64,000 bases of DNA. It comes from CALMEH01 sp031409875. GTDB taxonomy: Bacteria > Acidobacteriota > Blastocatellia > Pyrinomonadales > Pyrinomonadaceae. The stretch is from positions 1 through 64,000 of the forward strand of contig JANNYB010000237.1 of the NCBI GenBank assembly GCA_031409875.1. Direction: 5' to 3'. Position 1 is the stretch's first letter; the number at the start of each line of letters is the position of its first letter. This document shows positions 16,023-24,704 of this stretch, in pieces. Under the pieces are notes generated by a model. That model did not search any database. It worked only from the letters and a program-made list of their open reading frames with translations, and was not told the DNA's origin. The position numbers and the translations under genes are program-made.

Positions 16023-17789
16023 ATGTTGCCTGAAATCTATGAGTTTGGAGAATTCAAACTTTACACAAAAAAAAAGCAGTTATTTCGAAATAATGAACTG
16101 GTTTCAATAGCTCCGAAGGCTTTCAAACTACTACAATTTTTGATTGAAAACAGGGACACCACTTTTTCAAATGACGAAATATTAGATAAAGTTTGGAAAG
16201 AAGACATTGTTGAGCCATCAAATGTAACTCAAACTATTTCTATTATAAATAAGGTGTTGGGATCGTCTGATTATATTGGAAATACTCCTAAATTTGGCTA
16301 TCGGTTTGTGGGTAGCATCAGAGAACTTTCTGAAGCAGATTTGCTTAAACCGTATAACGGCGAAGAAAATCAAAATATTGATGTTCCAACTGAAAAAACA
16401 AGCGACATTGAAATTGGAGACGAACCGGAAGAATTAAACAACCAAAATAAGGAAGAATCAAATCAATTCCGCCAAGAAAAATCTGCTCAATTTGAGTCTA
16501 ATGAAACAGATGAAGAAAAATTACCGGAGCAAATCAATCAAAGTAGAAGCACCTCACCTCAGATTGACCGAGAAGAATCAATAAAAACAAAACCGCGATT
16601 CATTCAAGAAGAGATTGGAGCTAAAGGTTCAATACCAATCCCGAAAGAAATAATAAATGAAGAAATGGATTCATTTGAAGATTGGCTAAACGAATCGGGC
16701 GGTCAAATTAAAAAGGTATTTATTATTATAGTAGCTTTAGGCATAACGACATCAGTTGTTTTTTTATTTTGGGGCTTAAATACAAATTATAGTGCGGCTG
16801 GAATTATAGCCAAATTGATTGTTAGTATTTCTCATTTAATTCTTATCATTTTTGCTTTCCGATATTATCGTCAACATCTTGGACCAAATGAATTTGGGGC
16901 GATTGAGGATGATATAAAAAATGGTCAGTTAAAAAATGAAATTGTTGATTCTACTGGTTATGATAACGAACAAGATTGGAGAACGGGGAGAATAATAGCA
17001 ATAGGGGTTTTAAAGCAGTTCAGGCGAAATTGGGAATTATTATTGTTGGTTTGGGCTTTTCTTTATTTTGTAGTTTCTATAAGCGGTTTCGTAGAATTGA
17101 AATTGATGAATTCTTATTCTGAACTTGTAAAAAATATAAATAAATCCGTGTTTTCACTTTTTATTACTTTACTAAATAATCTAAATACATTATTTATTGC
17201 GCTTTGCTTCTATACCTTGAATGAGCCGATTAGTATTGAGAACAAAAGTCATGATGGAAAAGAGGTCATCATTAGTTTAGAGCAGGAAGATGGGAAATTA
17301 GTATCAAATGGGTTAACTGTAATTTTTATTTGGTTTTTTGTTGAAATGCTTGTAATTACCCTATTTTTGCTGAATCAAGATGAGTTAGGAAATCTCAGAG
17401 GTCTTGAAACTTTTCAAAATCTTTTGATGGGAATAAGCGGGATTTTTGGCGGACTTGCAATGGCACTTCTCGTTGCACGTTTCCAAAGTAAATTTTTAAA
17501 ATCACCAAATTGGCTACTCATTACGCTTTTTCTTTACACAGTAATCCAGTCGCTGTTTATTTATTTTGGGGATAAAACTGAAGAAAAAGTAGCGGTTACA
17601 GTAATTATTGGCATCGCTTTGTTTTTGAAATCCCTATTAATTCTCTTTATCTTTTGGTTGTTTCAATCAGGTCGCCTTTTATTTTATTTAGTGCGTGTTA
17701 GAAGAGCTAGTCAACAAACAGAAGGACAATGGCAATTATTTAGAAGTGTTCTAAAATACAAAAATAATGATACGGAATCTTCCGGCTAA
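16023..17789 (+). CDS. Winged-helix (OmpR/CadC-type) membrane protein
   Basis: 588 aa. Residues 1-100 are an OmpR/ToxR-type DNA-binding winged helix (FGEFKLYTKKKQLF, APKAFKLLQFLIENR, SNDEILDKVWKE, then the wing NTPKFGYRFVG). Residues 100-225 are an acidic, Gln/Asn/Glu-rich linker. From about 235 there are seven to nine membrane helices (KKVFIIIVALGITTSVVFLF first) and no large outer domain. This is a membrane-tethered regulator that probably senses through its bundle. The gene is distinctly AT-rich and divergent from the peptidoglycan-enzyme genes, its likely targets. Confidence 0.8.
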   Translation: MLPEIYEFGEFKLYTKKKQLFRNNELVSIAPKAFKLLQFLIENRDTTFSNDEILDKVWKEDIVEPSNVTQTISIINKVLGSSDYIGNTPKFGYRFVGSIRELSEADLLKPYNGEENQNIDVPTEKTSDIEIGDEPEELNNQNKEESNQFRQEKSAQFESNETDEEKLPEQINQSRSTSPQIDREESIKTKPRFIQEEIGAKGSIPIPKEIINEEMDSFEDWLNESGGQIKKVFIIIVALGITTSVVFLFWGLNTNYSAAGIIAKLIVSISHLILIIFAFRYYRQHLGPNEFGAIEDDIKNGQLKNEIVDSTGYDNEQDWRTGRIIAIGVLKQFRRNWELLLLVWAFLYFVVSISGFVELKLMNSYSELVKNINKSVFSLFITLLNNLNTLFIALCFYTLNEPISIENKSHDGKEVIISLEQEDGKLVSNGLTVIFIWFFVEMLVITLFLLNQDELGNLRGLETFQNLLMGISGIFGGLAMALLVARFQSKFLKSPNWLLITLFLYTVIQSLFIYFGDKTEEKVAVTVIIGIALFLKSLLILFIFWLFQSGRLLFYLVRVRRASQQTEGQWQLFRSVLKYKNNDTESSG

Positions 17790-17840
17790 TGTTTTCTACA
17801 AGATGACCATTAGGATAAATTTGTTTAATATTAATCCAAT

Positions 17841-18425
17841 ATGGCTGGAGATTTATTAAATGTTAATCCAAATGCGCTGACTTCAACGATTGAATTTTTG
17901 ACGGCGATGATTACGCCGGCGTTGTTGATTTCGGCGACTGGTTCGCTGGTGCTTTCGACTTCGACGCGGCTTGGGCGCGTGGTTGATCGTGTGCGTGATT
18001 TGGAGCAACGCTTGAGCGAATTGATTATGACCGAAGACAAAAGCAACATTCCGCTTTACAGTAAACGGCTTGAAGTTATCGTCAATCTGCTTGATAAAGT
18101 TACGAGTCGCGCACGGATTTTGCAACGTGCGATGACCGCGTTTTATTACGGTTTAGGTATTTTTATTTTGACGAGCTTGACGATTGCCGTGGTCGGAATT
18201 TTCGGCATTTATCGCTGGCTGCCGATTCCGGTTGGCATCATCGGAATTACATATTTATTTTATGGAAGTGTGTTGATGCTCAAAGAAACGGCAATGGCAA
18301 CCGCGACGATTCGCGCCGAAATGGATTTTACTTGGACATTAGCAAAAACGGTTGCGCCGCCCGACATTATCAGCAAATACACAATGAGCGCAGAAGGCGA
18401 TTTGGAACGCACGGACGGAACTTAA
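17841..18425 (+). CDS. DUF2721 membrane protein
   Basis: 194 aa. N-terminal hydrophobic helix TAMITPALLISATGSLVLS followed by STRLGRVVDRVRDLEQRLSE, the DUF2721 signature, a helical stretch with ARILQRAM, then two membrane helices (GLGIFILTSLTIAVVGIFGIY; IPVGIIGITYLFYGSVLML). The family is widespread with no assigned function. Base composition returns here to the usual level after the AT-rich upstream gene. Confidence 0.85.
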   Translation: MAGDLLNVNPNALTSTIEFLTAMITPALLISATGSLVLSTSTRLGRVVDRVRDLEQRLSELIMTEDKSNIPLYSKRLEVIVNLLDKVTSRARILQRAMTAFYYGLGIFILTSLTIAVVGIFGIYRWLPIPVGIIGITYLFYGSVLMLKETAMATATIRAEMDFTWTLAKTVAPPDIISKYTMSAEGDLERTDGT

Positions 18426-18431
18426 AATTAA

Positions 18432-19046
18432 ATGTCAGAGAAAGAATTAAAAGAATTTATTGCGAAAAGTCGTCAGCGAAATAAAATGCTTGACGAAGAA
18501 TCAGGCTTGGAAGCAATTAAAAAATTATCGGAGATTGCGAAAGATTCAAATGTAAATTGGGCAGTTGTCGGAGGTTTTGCAATGTATTTTTATGATAGTC
18601 CGCGATTTACAAAAGATGTAGATATTATTGCAAATAAACGACTTCCGCTTGATTCAATCGGGCAACTCGTGCAAGGCGGCGAACATTACGAGGTTGAAAT
18701 TAAAAAACGAAAAGTTCCGATTGATTGGATTGTTCGCAACGATGTTGCTAAAAAATATTATGAAACAGCTTTAGCGGAAGCGTTTGATTTTAACGGAATT
18801 CCGGTTATCACTCCTGAATGGTTAGTGGTTTTGAAATTTATTGCAGGTCGTTTTAAAGACCAAGAAGACTCGGTTTTTCTTCTGCGACAAGACAAATTGG
18901 TTAATCGCAAAAAAATCAAGAAAAATATTATTAAAGTTTCAGGTCAAGATTCTTGGGCTTTGGTCAAAGTCGGTTTGTTTCGTTGGTTTGATATTGCTGA
19001 CGGGAAAATTGCCGATGGCGATGACAATTCATATCGGGAAATTTAG
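18432..19046 (+). CDS. Nucleotidyltransferase-fold protein
   Basis: 204 aa. VNWAVVGGFAMYFYDSPRFT then KDVDIIAN (residues 38-65) is the GG...DxD core of minimal nucleotidyltransferases related to the AbiEii/MNT toxin group; a third acidic residue may be in PIDWIVRND near residue 98. C-terminal helices (ITPEWLVVLKFIAGRFKDQEDS) match the group. The alternative is a standalone enzyme; no antitoxin-like partner is adjacent. Overlaps no neighbour; the radical SAM gene starts 4 bp on. Confidence 0.75.
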   Translation: MSEKELKEFIAKSRQRNKMLDEESGLEAIKKLSEIAKDSNVNWAVVGGFAMYFYDSPRFTKDVDIIANKRLPLDSIGQLVQGGEHYEVEIKKRKVPIDWIVRNDVAKKYYETALAEAFDFNGIPVITPEWLVVLKFIAGRFKDQEDSVFLLRQDKLVNRKKIKKNIIKVSGQDSWALVKVGLFRWFDIADGKIADGDDNSYREI

Positions 19047-19050
19047 TTTA

Positions 19051-20088
19051 ATGCAACCGAATTATTTTAAATTATTGGAAACAGGCGAATTAGCGCATCG
19101 TGTCGAGCGTTTGGAAAAACTGCTTGAAAGTTGCACGATTTGTCCGAAAGATTGCGGTAACAATCGTCTGAACGACGAAATTGCCGCGTGTTATTCGGGC
19201 AAACTTCCGATTGTTTCGAGTTACACGGCGCATTTTGGCGAAGAACCTATTTTAAGTGGCACAAATGGCGCGGGAAATATCTTTTTCGGCAACTGTAATT
19301 TGCGTTGCGTTTATTGTCAGAATTATCAGATTTCGCAAACGTGGAAAACTCAAAAGAAAAACGAAATTTCGCACGAACGATTGGCGGAAATGATGCTTGA
19401 ATTACAAGCAAAAGACTGTCATAACATCGGATTTGTGTCGCCGACGCATTTTGTTCCGCAAATGGCAAGAGGAATTTTAATCGCGGCAGAAAAAGGTTTA
19501 CGATTGCCGATTGTTTATAATACGAACGCTTATGATTCGGTCGAAGTGTTGAAATTGCTCGACGGAATTGTTGATATTTACTTGCCCGATTTGAAATATG
19601 CCGATTCGGACGCAGGTTTTCAATATTCAAAAGTGCGCGATTACGCCAAGTTTTCGCGTCTTGCAATAAAAGAAATGTTTCGGCAAACCGGCGATAAACT
19701 CATTTTTGACGAAAACGGTTTGTTGCAAAAAGGTTTGGTAATTCGTTTGCTCGTGCTGCCAAACGATTTAGCCGGAATCGAAGAAAACTTGCGCTGGATT
19801 CGTGACGAACTTTCGCCAAAAGTTGCGATAAGTTTGATGGCGCAATATTACGCCACAAACAAAGCCGCAACCGACGAAAAATACATTTTATTATCGCGCC
19901 GAATTAGCGAGAGAGAATGGTTTTCCGCCGTTTCTTTATTGGAAGAACTCGGAATGGAAGAGGGCTTTATGCAAGAATACGAATCGGCATCGCACTATTA
20001 TCGCCCAGATTTTACCGACGCGAAAAAGCCGTTTAAGGATATTCGGGATTTCGTAAAGTCAGAACCGTCTGCGGTAGCGGGCGGTTAA
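19051..20088 (+). CDS. Radical SAM protein, PflA-like activating enzyme family
   Basis: 345 aa. Iron-sulfur motif GNCNLRCVYCQNYQIS (CxxxCxxC) near residue 88, plus upstream Cys pairs SCTICPKDCG (residues 28-37) that may bind a second cluster. Further blocks VSPTHFVPQ, YNTNAYDSVEVLKLLDG and IYLPDLKY belong to the PflA-related radical SAM group found beside AmmeMemoRadiSam genes, though no such partner is in view. I take the ATG at 19051, just after the previous stop. The last codons (after VKSEP) are read from one arm of a palindrome. Confidence 0.85.
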   Translation: MQPNYFKLLETGELAHRVERLEKLLESCTICPKDCGNNRLNDEIAACYSGKLPIVSSYTAHFGEEPILSGTNGAGNIFFGNCNLRCVYCQNYQISQTWKTQKKNEISHERLAEMMLELQAKDCHNIGFVSPTHFVPQMARGILIAAEKGLRLPIVYNTNAYDSVEVLKLLDGIVDIYLPDLKYADSDAGFQYSKVRDYAKFSRLAIKEMFRQTGDKLIFDENGLLQKGLVIRLLVLPNDLAGIEENLRWIRDELSPKVAISLMAQYYATNKAATDEKYILLSRRISEREWFSAVSLLEELGMEEGFMQEYESASHYYRPDFTDAKKPFKDIRDFVKSEPSAVAGG

Positions 20089-20170
20089 ACGTAGATAATG
20101 AAAACTTTAATTTTAGAAAAATCCCCCAAAAGATAAACTTTAACCACCCGCTACCGCAGGCGGTTCTGAC
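20058..20170. repeat. Palindrome between the radical SAM gene and coaD
   Basis: Arms of about 32 nt, GTCAGAACCGTCTGCGGTAG onward against CTACCGCAGGCGGTTCTGAC, with small mismatches and a 48-nt interior. It encodes the last ten codons of the upstream gene and ends 3 bp before the coaD ATG, so it supplies both a C-terminus and the coaD leader. Confidence 0.75.
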
Positions 20171-20173
20171 AAG

Positions 20174-20680
20174 ATGACAAGCAAAAATAACACACGCCGC
20201 GCAATTTTTCCCGGTTCGTTTGATCCTTTGACAAACGGACATCTTGATATTATTAAGCGCAGTCAGCCGCTTTTTGATGAGATAATTGTGGCGGTTTTGA
20301 ACAATCCCGAAAAAAATCCGTTGTTTTCGGTTGAAGAAAGATGCGCGATGATTGGGGAAATTTTGCCGGAAATCGAAGGCGATAATTGCCGTTTGATTGT
20401 TGACAGTTTTTCGGGTTTGACGGCGGAATTTGCCCGAAAACAAGGCGCGAGTGCGATTGTGCGCGGAATTCGTGCGGTTTCCGATTATGAATATGAATTG
20501 CGGATGGCGTTGATGAATCGGCGTTTAGAACCGGAAATCGAAACGGTTTTTTTGATGGCGGCGGAAGAATTTTCTTACGTTTCATCGAGTTTGATGCGGC
20601 AGGTTTTTATGCTCGGCGGGCGCGTCGAAGGTTTGATTCCGCCGATTGTTGAACGGAAAATGAAGGAAAAGTTAAAGTGA
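20174..20680 (+). CDS. coaD: Phosphopantetheine adenylyltransferase CoaD
   Basis: Penultimate step of coenzyme A synthesis. 168 aa, standard length. PGSFDPLTNGHLDII carries the TxGH nucleotidyl-transfer motif, NPEKNPLFSVEERCAMI, RGIRAVSDYEYELRMALMNR and EEFSYVSSSLMRQ complete the family. Its leader is the palindrome just upstream and no clear Shine-Dalgarno is visible. Confidence 0.96.
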   Translation: MTSKNNTRRAIFPGSFDPLTNGHLDIIKRSQPLFDEIIVAVLNNPEKNPLFSVEERCAMIGEILPEIEGDNCRLIVDSFSGLTAEFARKQGASAIVRGIRAVSDYEYELRMALMNRRLEPEIETVFLMAAEEFSYVSSSLMRQVFMLGGRVEGLIPPIVERKMKEKLK

Positions 20681-20703
20681 AAAGTAAAAAGTAAGGAGCG
20701 GAA

Positions 20704-21672
20704 ATGCGATTTATAAAAGAAATAGCTGGGATTTTAGTGGTTGTTTTGATGGTTTCGGCTTCTGGTTTTTCGCAAAATACGGATGACGAGGTGATTAAAG
20801 TTGAAACTTCGCTCGTAACTGTGCCGACGAAGGTTACAGACCGCAATGACAAAAGCATTACGGATTTAAAGCGCGAAGATTTCAGGCTTTTTGAAAACGG
20901 CGTGGAGCAGGAAATTGTTGCTTTTGACGATTCTTCTGCGCCTTTTACGATTGCGCTTTTGCTTGATGTCAGCGACTCCACACGCTTTAAGATTTTTGAA
21001 ATCAAGGCGGCGGCTCTTAAGTTTTTGGACAATTTAAAACCGAAAGATCGCGTAATGATTTTTACTTTTGACCAAAAATTGAATTTGATTGCAGATGACA
21101 CGGCAGACAATCTCAAGAAAGTGCAAAATTCGATAATTCTGACACAATCCGGCGGCGGCACGAGTCTTTATGATTCGGTTGAAACTGTTATCAATGACCA
21201 TTTACGCAAAATAACGCGCAAAAAAGCGATGATAATTTTTACCGACGGCGTTGATACGACAAGTTCAAAATCCGATATTCCAAAAAGCATCAAATTAGCG
21301 CAAGAAGCCGGTGTTTTGACGTTTCCGATTCAATATTCGACGCTCGAAGATGCCGCCAAATTATTCGGCGACAGCTCGCAAGTCGTTACAATCAAAGGCG
21401 AACTTTTGACTGTTGCATACAAACGCGGAACGCAATATTTGAACTTTTTGGCGGACAACACCGGCGGCGATTTTTATTTTGCCGACACGCTCGAAAATTT
21501 ATCGAAAACCTTTGCCAAAATCGCACTTCAATTAAGCCAAATCTATAATTTGAGTTATTATCCCGATACCGAAACGAAATCCGGCAAAAAACGCAAAATC
21601 AAAGTCGAAGTAAATCGTCCGAAAGTTTCCGTGCAAACGCGCAAGGTTTATGTTTTGAAAGAAGGTAATTAA
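20704..21672 (+). CDS. Secreted VWFA-related protein of the acidobacterial type
   Basis: 322 aa with signal peptide (EIAGILVVVLMVSASGFS). N-terminal beta domain TSLVTVPTKVTDRNDKSI then LKREDFRLFENGVEQEIVAF, typical of the VWFA-related family expanded in Acidobacteriota. The VWA domain has the metal-site motif LLDVSDSTR (DxSxS) near residue 88 and IIFTDGVDTTSS near 180. Probably a surface or periplasmic adhesion module. Good evidence for the phylum. Confidence 0.88.
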   Translation: MRFIKEIAGILVVVLMVSASGFSQNTDDEVIKVETSLVTVPTKVTDRNDKSITDLKREDFRLFENGVEQEIVAFDDSSAPFTIALLLDVSDSTRFKIFEIKAAALKFLDNLKPKDRVMIFTFDQKLNLIADDTADNLKKVQNSIILTQSGGGTSLYDSVETVINDHLRKITRKKAMIIFTDGVDTTSSKSDIPKSIKLAQEAGVLTFPIQYSTLEDAAKLFGDSSQVVTIKGELLTVAYKRGTQYLNFLADNTGGDFYFADTLENLSKTFAKIALQLSQIYNLSYYPDTETKSGKKRKIKVEVNRPKVSVQTRKVYVLKEGN

Positions 21673-21693
21673 TATCACAGTATTTTTATAAAA

Positions 21694-21839
21694 AGTAATG
21701 CCGCAACAAAAAGTTACAGTAAGTTTTTTTTCCCACGAAACACGCGAAAGGCACGAAAAAAGTTAAACTTCGAGTATTTTTCGTGCCGTTCGCGTGTTTC
21801 GTGGGCAGATACAATTTTTTATTGAGCAGTTACTATAAA
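21694..21839. repeat. Palindrome with CCCACGAAACACGCGAAAGG arms
   Basis: Arms 21732-21760 and 21777-21805 pair over 29 bp. The outer ends (AGTAATGCCGC and GAGCAGTTACT) resemble decayed terminal repeats of the miniature elements at 3.6-6 kb, so this may be an old fourth copy; the resemblance is weak. Confidence 0.55.
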
Positions 21840-21879
21840 AAAACTTTGCGTCTTTGCGTCTTTGCGTTAAAATCCTAGT

Positions 21880-23088
21880 ATGAATTTTCCTGTTTCCGAA
21901 AATGTTGCCCGAATGAAATCATCTTCGACTTTCAAGGCGATGCAGGCGGCAATAAATTTGCGCGAAAAAGGTTTTGATGTCATTGATTTAACGCTCGGCG
22001 AGCCGGATTTTCAAACGCCGCAGTTTATCAAAGATTTGGCGGTTGAAGGTTTGCAAAAAGGTTTGACGAAATACACGCCTTCTGCCGGAATGAAATCTTT
22101 TACCGAAGCGGTTTGCTCGTTTTACGCCGAGCAATTCGGCGCAAACCTTTTGCCGACTGAAATTGCCGCTTCGTGTGGCGGAAAACAAGCGTTATTTAAT
22201 GCGGCTTGCACGATTTTGAATGCGGGCGACGAAGTTTTAATTCCGAAACCTTTTTGGGTTACGTTTCCCGAAATCGTCAGCTTTTGCGGCGCGAAAAGCG
22301 TTTTTATCGAAACTTTGGAAACGAATTTTGTTTTAACCGCCGAACAAGTAAAAAATTCGATTACCGATAAAACAAAACTTTTAATCGTTAATTCGCCAAA
22401 CAATCCGACGGGCGCGGTGATTCCGAAAGATGAATTGATAAAAATCATCGAAATTTGCGCGGAAAGAGAAGTTTATGTTTTGACGGACGAATGTTATTTG
22501 TTTTTTGTTTATCCGCCCGAAGAAGTTTTTTCGTCTGCGGCTTTGCCTGAAAATTTAAGAAAATTCGTTTGTGTTGCGGGTTCTTTTTCAAAAACTTACG
22601 CGATGACCGGCTGGCGAATCGGCTATACAATTGCGAACGAAGATTGGACGAAGGCGATTGTAAAATTGCAAAGCCATTCCGCAACGCATCCGACATCTTT
22701 TGTGCAATACGCTTGCGCGAATGCGATGATGCGCCGGACTGATTCGATGAATGCGGTTGCGGAGATGCTTGCGGAATACGAAAAACGCCGAAATTGGCTG
22801 ATTCCCGAACTTCAACGCATCAAAGGTTTTAAATGTGCAATGCCCGAAGGCGCGTTTTACGCATTTATTGACGTGCGCGAAATGCTCGACGGCGTGCAAT
22901 TTAAAACTTCCGCCGACGTTGCCGATTTTTTATTAAAAGAAACGCACGTTGTCGTAACCGACGGCGAAGGTTTCGGGGCAGACGGATTTTTGCGGCTTTC
23001 TTACGCGACTTCGATTGAAAATCTGCAAAAAGCCGTTGGGCGAATAAACAATCTTTTTGAGAGCGAACTTGTTAAAATTGCGAAATAA
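21880..23088 (+). CDS. Class I aminotransferase (aspartate aminotransferase-like)
   Basis: PLP-dependent fold-type I enzyme, 402 aa. LTLGEPDFQTP, NSPNNPTGAV near residue 172, TDECY near 202 and the PLP lysine in GSFSKTYAMTGWRIGY near 237. The closest group is AspC/PatA-like (Ib subgroup). Exact amino-acid specificity cannot be read. It has its own leader and is followed by a palindrome, so appears monocistronic. Confidence 0.92.
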   Translation: MNFPVSENVARMKSSSTFKAMQAAINLREKGFDVIDLTLGEPDFQTPQFIKDLAVEGLQKGLTKYTPSAGMKSFTEAVCSFYAEQFGANLLPTEIAASCGGKQALFNAACTILNAGDEVLIPKPFWVTFPEIVSFCGAKSVFIETLETNFVLTAEQVKNSITDKTKLLIVNSPNNPTGAVIPKDELIKIIEICAEREVYVLTDECYLFFVYPPEEVFSSAALPENLRKFVCVAGSFSKTYAMTGWRIGYTIANEDWTKAIVKLQSHSATHPTSFVQYACANAMMRRTDSMNAVAEMLAEYEKRRNWLIPELQRIKGFKCAMPEGAFYAFIDVREMLDGVQFKTSADVADFLLKETHVVVTDGEGFGADGFLRLSYATSIENLQKAVGRINNLFESELVKIAK

Positions 23089-23126
23089 TAATCAGATGAG
23101 AAAAGGTAATGAAAGATTTTCGATTT

Positions 23127-23204
23127 AGTTTTGAGTCCCGCCTTTAGGCGGAAACCGCCAGCGAAACGCGGCGGAAAAGCCGCCTAAAGGCGGGACTCAA
23201 AACT
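23127..23204. repeat. Palindrome with CAGCGAA loop core, copy 1
   Basis: 25-bp perfect arms (AGTTTTGAGTCCCGCCTTTA and complement) enclosing a second hairpin around CCGCCAGCGAAACGCGGCGG. The loop core CAGCGAA recurs in palindromes at 37069-37279 and 39927-40057, whose outer arms differ. Confidence 0.8.
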
Positions 23205-23222
23205 TATTAGTTGGAGAAAATT

Positions 23223-23678
23223 ATGAAAATTGGCGATAAAGCACCGGATTTTACATTGAAAGATTTGGACGACGACAGTTGGAGTTTGCACGAACACGCG
23301 GGAAAAATTGTTGTTTTGCTGTTTTATCCGGGCGACGACACGCCGGTTTGCACGAAACAGATGTGTTCGGTGCGCGATAATTGGTCGCAATATCAGGAAA
23401 CGGGCGCGGAAGTCGTCGGAATTTCGACGGATTCGGTCGGTTCGCACAAGAGTTTTGCCGATAAATACAGTTTGACGTTAAAATTACTTTCGGACGAAAA
23501 CGGCGAGGTAATCAATGAATATGACGTTAAATCGTGGATTCCCGGACGTTCCGCCCGCGCTGTGGTCGTGATTGATAAAAATGGTATAATTAGGTATCAC
23601 AAAGTCCAGTCGCTTAGTTTATTTCGTCCCGACGATAGCGAGATTTTGGATGCTATCGAAATGGCAAAAGCGGAATAA
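23223..23678 (+). CDS. bcp: Peroxiredoxin, BCP/PrxQ type
   Basis: 151 aa thiol peroxidase. Peroxidatic Cys in GDDTPVCTKQMCSVRD near residue 40 with the resolving Cys five residues later, the PrxQ spacing. FTLKDLDDDSWSLHEHAGK and FYPGD precede it. The ATG at 23223 with GGAG upstream is chosen over the TTG at 23211. It stands after a strong palindrome and before the BPSL0067-type gene. Confidence 0.92.
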   Translation: MKIGDKAPDFTLKDLDDDSWSLHEHAGKIVVLLFYPGDDTPVCTKQMCSVRDNWSQYQETGAEVVGISTDSVGSHKSFADKYSLTLKLLSDENGEVINEYDVKSWIPGRSARAVVVIDKNGIIRYHKVQSLSLFRPDDSEILDAIEMAKAE

Positions 23679-23721
23679 TCAGGTTTTGGTAATATAAATT
23701 TACAAAAAAGGAGATAAAAAA

Positions 23722-24198
23722 ATGCCGTTTGTGGTTGACGTAAGCAAGGTGAAATTAAATACCGATGGAGCGTATCTGAACAGTAAAGGCGATGCTCAAT
23801 GTGTTGCATTTATTCAGATGGCAACGCTTATCGGCGGCGGTTCGGTGCCGGGAACTTCGCAGTGGCGCAAAGGAAATTATGTCAAAGATTTGACCGCTAA
23901 CCAAATTGCCAAAGGCACGGTTATCGCCACTTTTGACGAAAACGGTTTGTATCCGGGCGACATCCGACACGCCGCCGTTTATATTAGCCACGACAGCACG
24001 GGAATTACCGTTTATGACCAATGGAAATCGCGCCCGCAAGTTAAACAAAGAATTTTGGTTTACAGAGAAAGCACAACGCGACAGGTTGATAACGGAAATT
24101 GGTTTTGGATTGTCGAAACTGAGGCAACCGTCAGTTTAGGTTTGACCGAACCGCAACATCAGCGAATGTTTTGCGGTCCTTTAGGTCCTCACGAATAA
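23722..24198 (+). CDS. BPSL0067-family cysteine hydrolase
   Basis: 158 aa with no signal peptide and a very good ribosome-binding site (AAGGAG). Matches the BPSL0067 family throughout: SKGDAQCVAFIQ with candidate catalytic Cys near residue 29, GTSQWRKGNYVKD, GTVIATFDENGLYPG, DIRHAAVYIS with His near residue 83 and YDQWKSRPQVKQR. These are NlpC/P60-like papain-fold amidases, several of which are type VI secretion effectors against peptidoglycan. No secretion or immunity partner is recognisable, except possibly the next gene. Confidence 0.85.
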   Translation: MPFVVDVSKVKLNTDGAYLNSKGDAQCVAFIQMATLIGGGSVPGTSQWRKGNYVKDLTANQIAKGTVIATFDENGLYPGDIRHAAVYISHDSTGITVYDQWKSRPQVKQRILVYRESTTRQVDNGNWFWIVETEATVSLGLTEPQHQRMFCGPLGPHE

Positions 24199-24245
24199 TT
24201 TTGCTGTGAACGAATACAATTGAGTTTTAGGAGATTTTTTACAAA

Positions 24246-24542
24246 ATGAGTTTATTTTCAAGTGACAAATTTAAATGTTCGCGTTGCGGACAAAAGAATG
24301 AACAGATGCAATTTGCGCCTTTTCCGACCGAATTAGGGCAGAGAGTTTTTACGGAAATTTGCCAAAATTGCTGGAAAGAATGGCTGCAAAAACAAAATCA
24401 GTTAATCAATCATTTCGGTTTGGACGTTTCAAATCCCGACACCCACGATTTTCTTTTCGATAACGTCAAGATTTTTCTTTTTGAGGAAGGCGTTGAACTC
24501 ACGCAAATTGATACGAGCAAAGAAGGTTCGGTTAATTGGTAA
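24246..24542 (+). CDS. YggX-like Fe(II)-trafficking / oxidative protection protein with zinc-ribbon start
   Basis: 98 aa. The core matches YggX: MQFAPFPTELGQRVFTEICQ, NCWKEWLQKQNQLINHFGLD, SNPDTHDFLFDNVKIFLFEEG. Unlike enterobacterial YggX it begins with FKCSRCGQKN and has NC in the middle, giving a possible C4 metal site (C12, C15, C37/C41 region). Ends just before an intrinsic terminator. It could form a two-gene unit with the BPSL0067-type gene 47 bp upstream. Confidence 0.8.
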   Translation: MSLFSSDKFKCSRCGQKNEQMQFAPFPTELGQRVFTEICQNCWKEWLQKQNQLINHFGLDVSNPDTHDFLFDNVKIFLFEEGVELTQIDTSKEGSVNW

Positions 24543-24555
24543 ATTAGCAAATTGA

Positions 24556-24606
24556 TAAAAAAAGATTCGTGGGTTGTTTGCAAAAAAGCACTCGAATCTT
24601 TTTTTG
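24556..24606 (+). terminator. Intrinsic terminator after the YggX-like gene
   Basis: AAAGATTCG pairs with CGAATCTTT across a 20-nt loop, with TTTTTTT after the stem. Confidence 0.75.
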
Positions 24607-24704
24607 AATGGAATTTTTTTGCTGACCGCTGTTATTAAACTATCGTTAAAGTATTGAATCCGAATATAATTACGCATCGAATTTGATATTTTGGAGAATA
24701 GTTT

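Noticed and set aside
21721..21839. Definite fourth copy of the CATTACTGAGCGG miniature element
   Set aside because: End similarity is too weak and no 9-bp flanking repeat is present; listed as a palindrome only.
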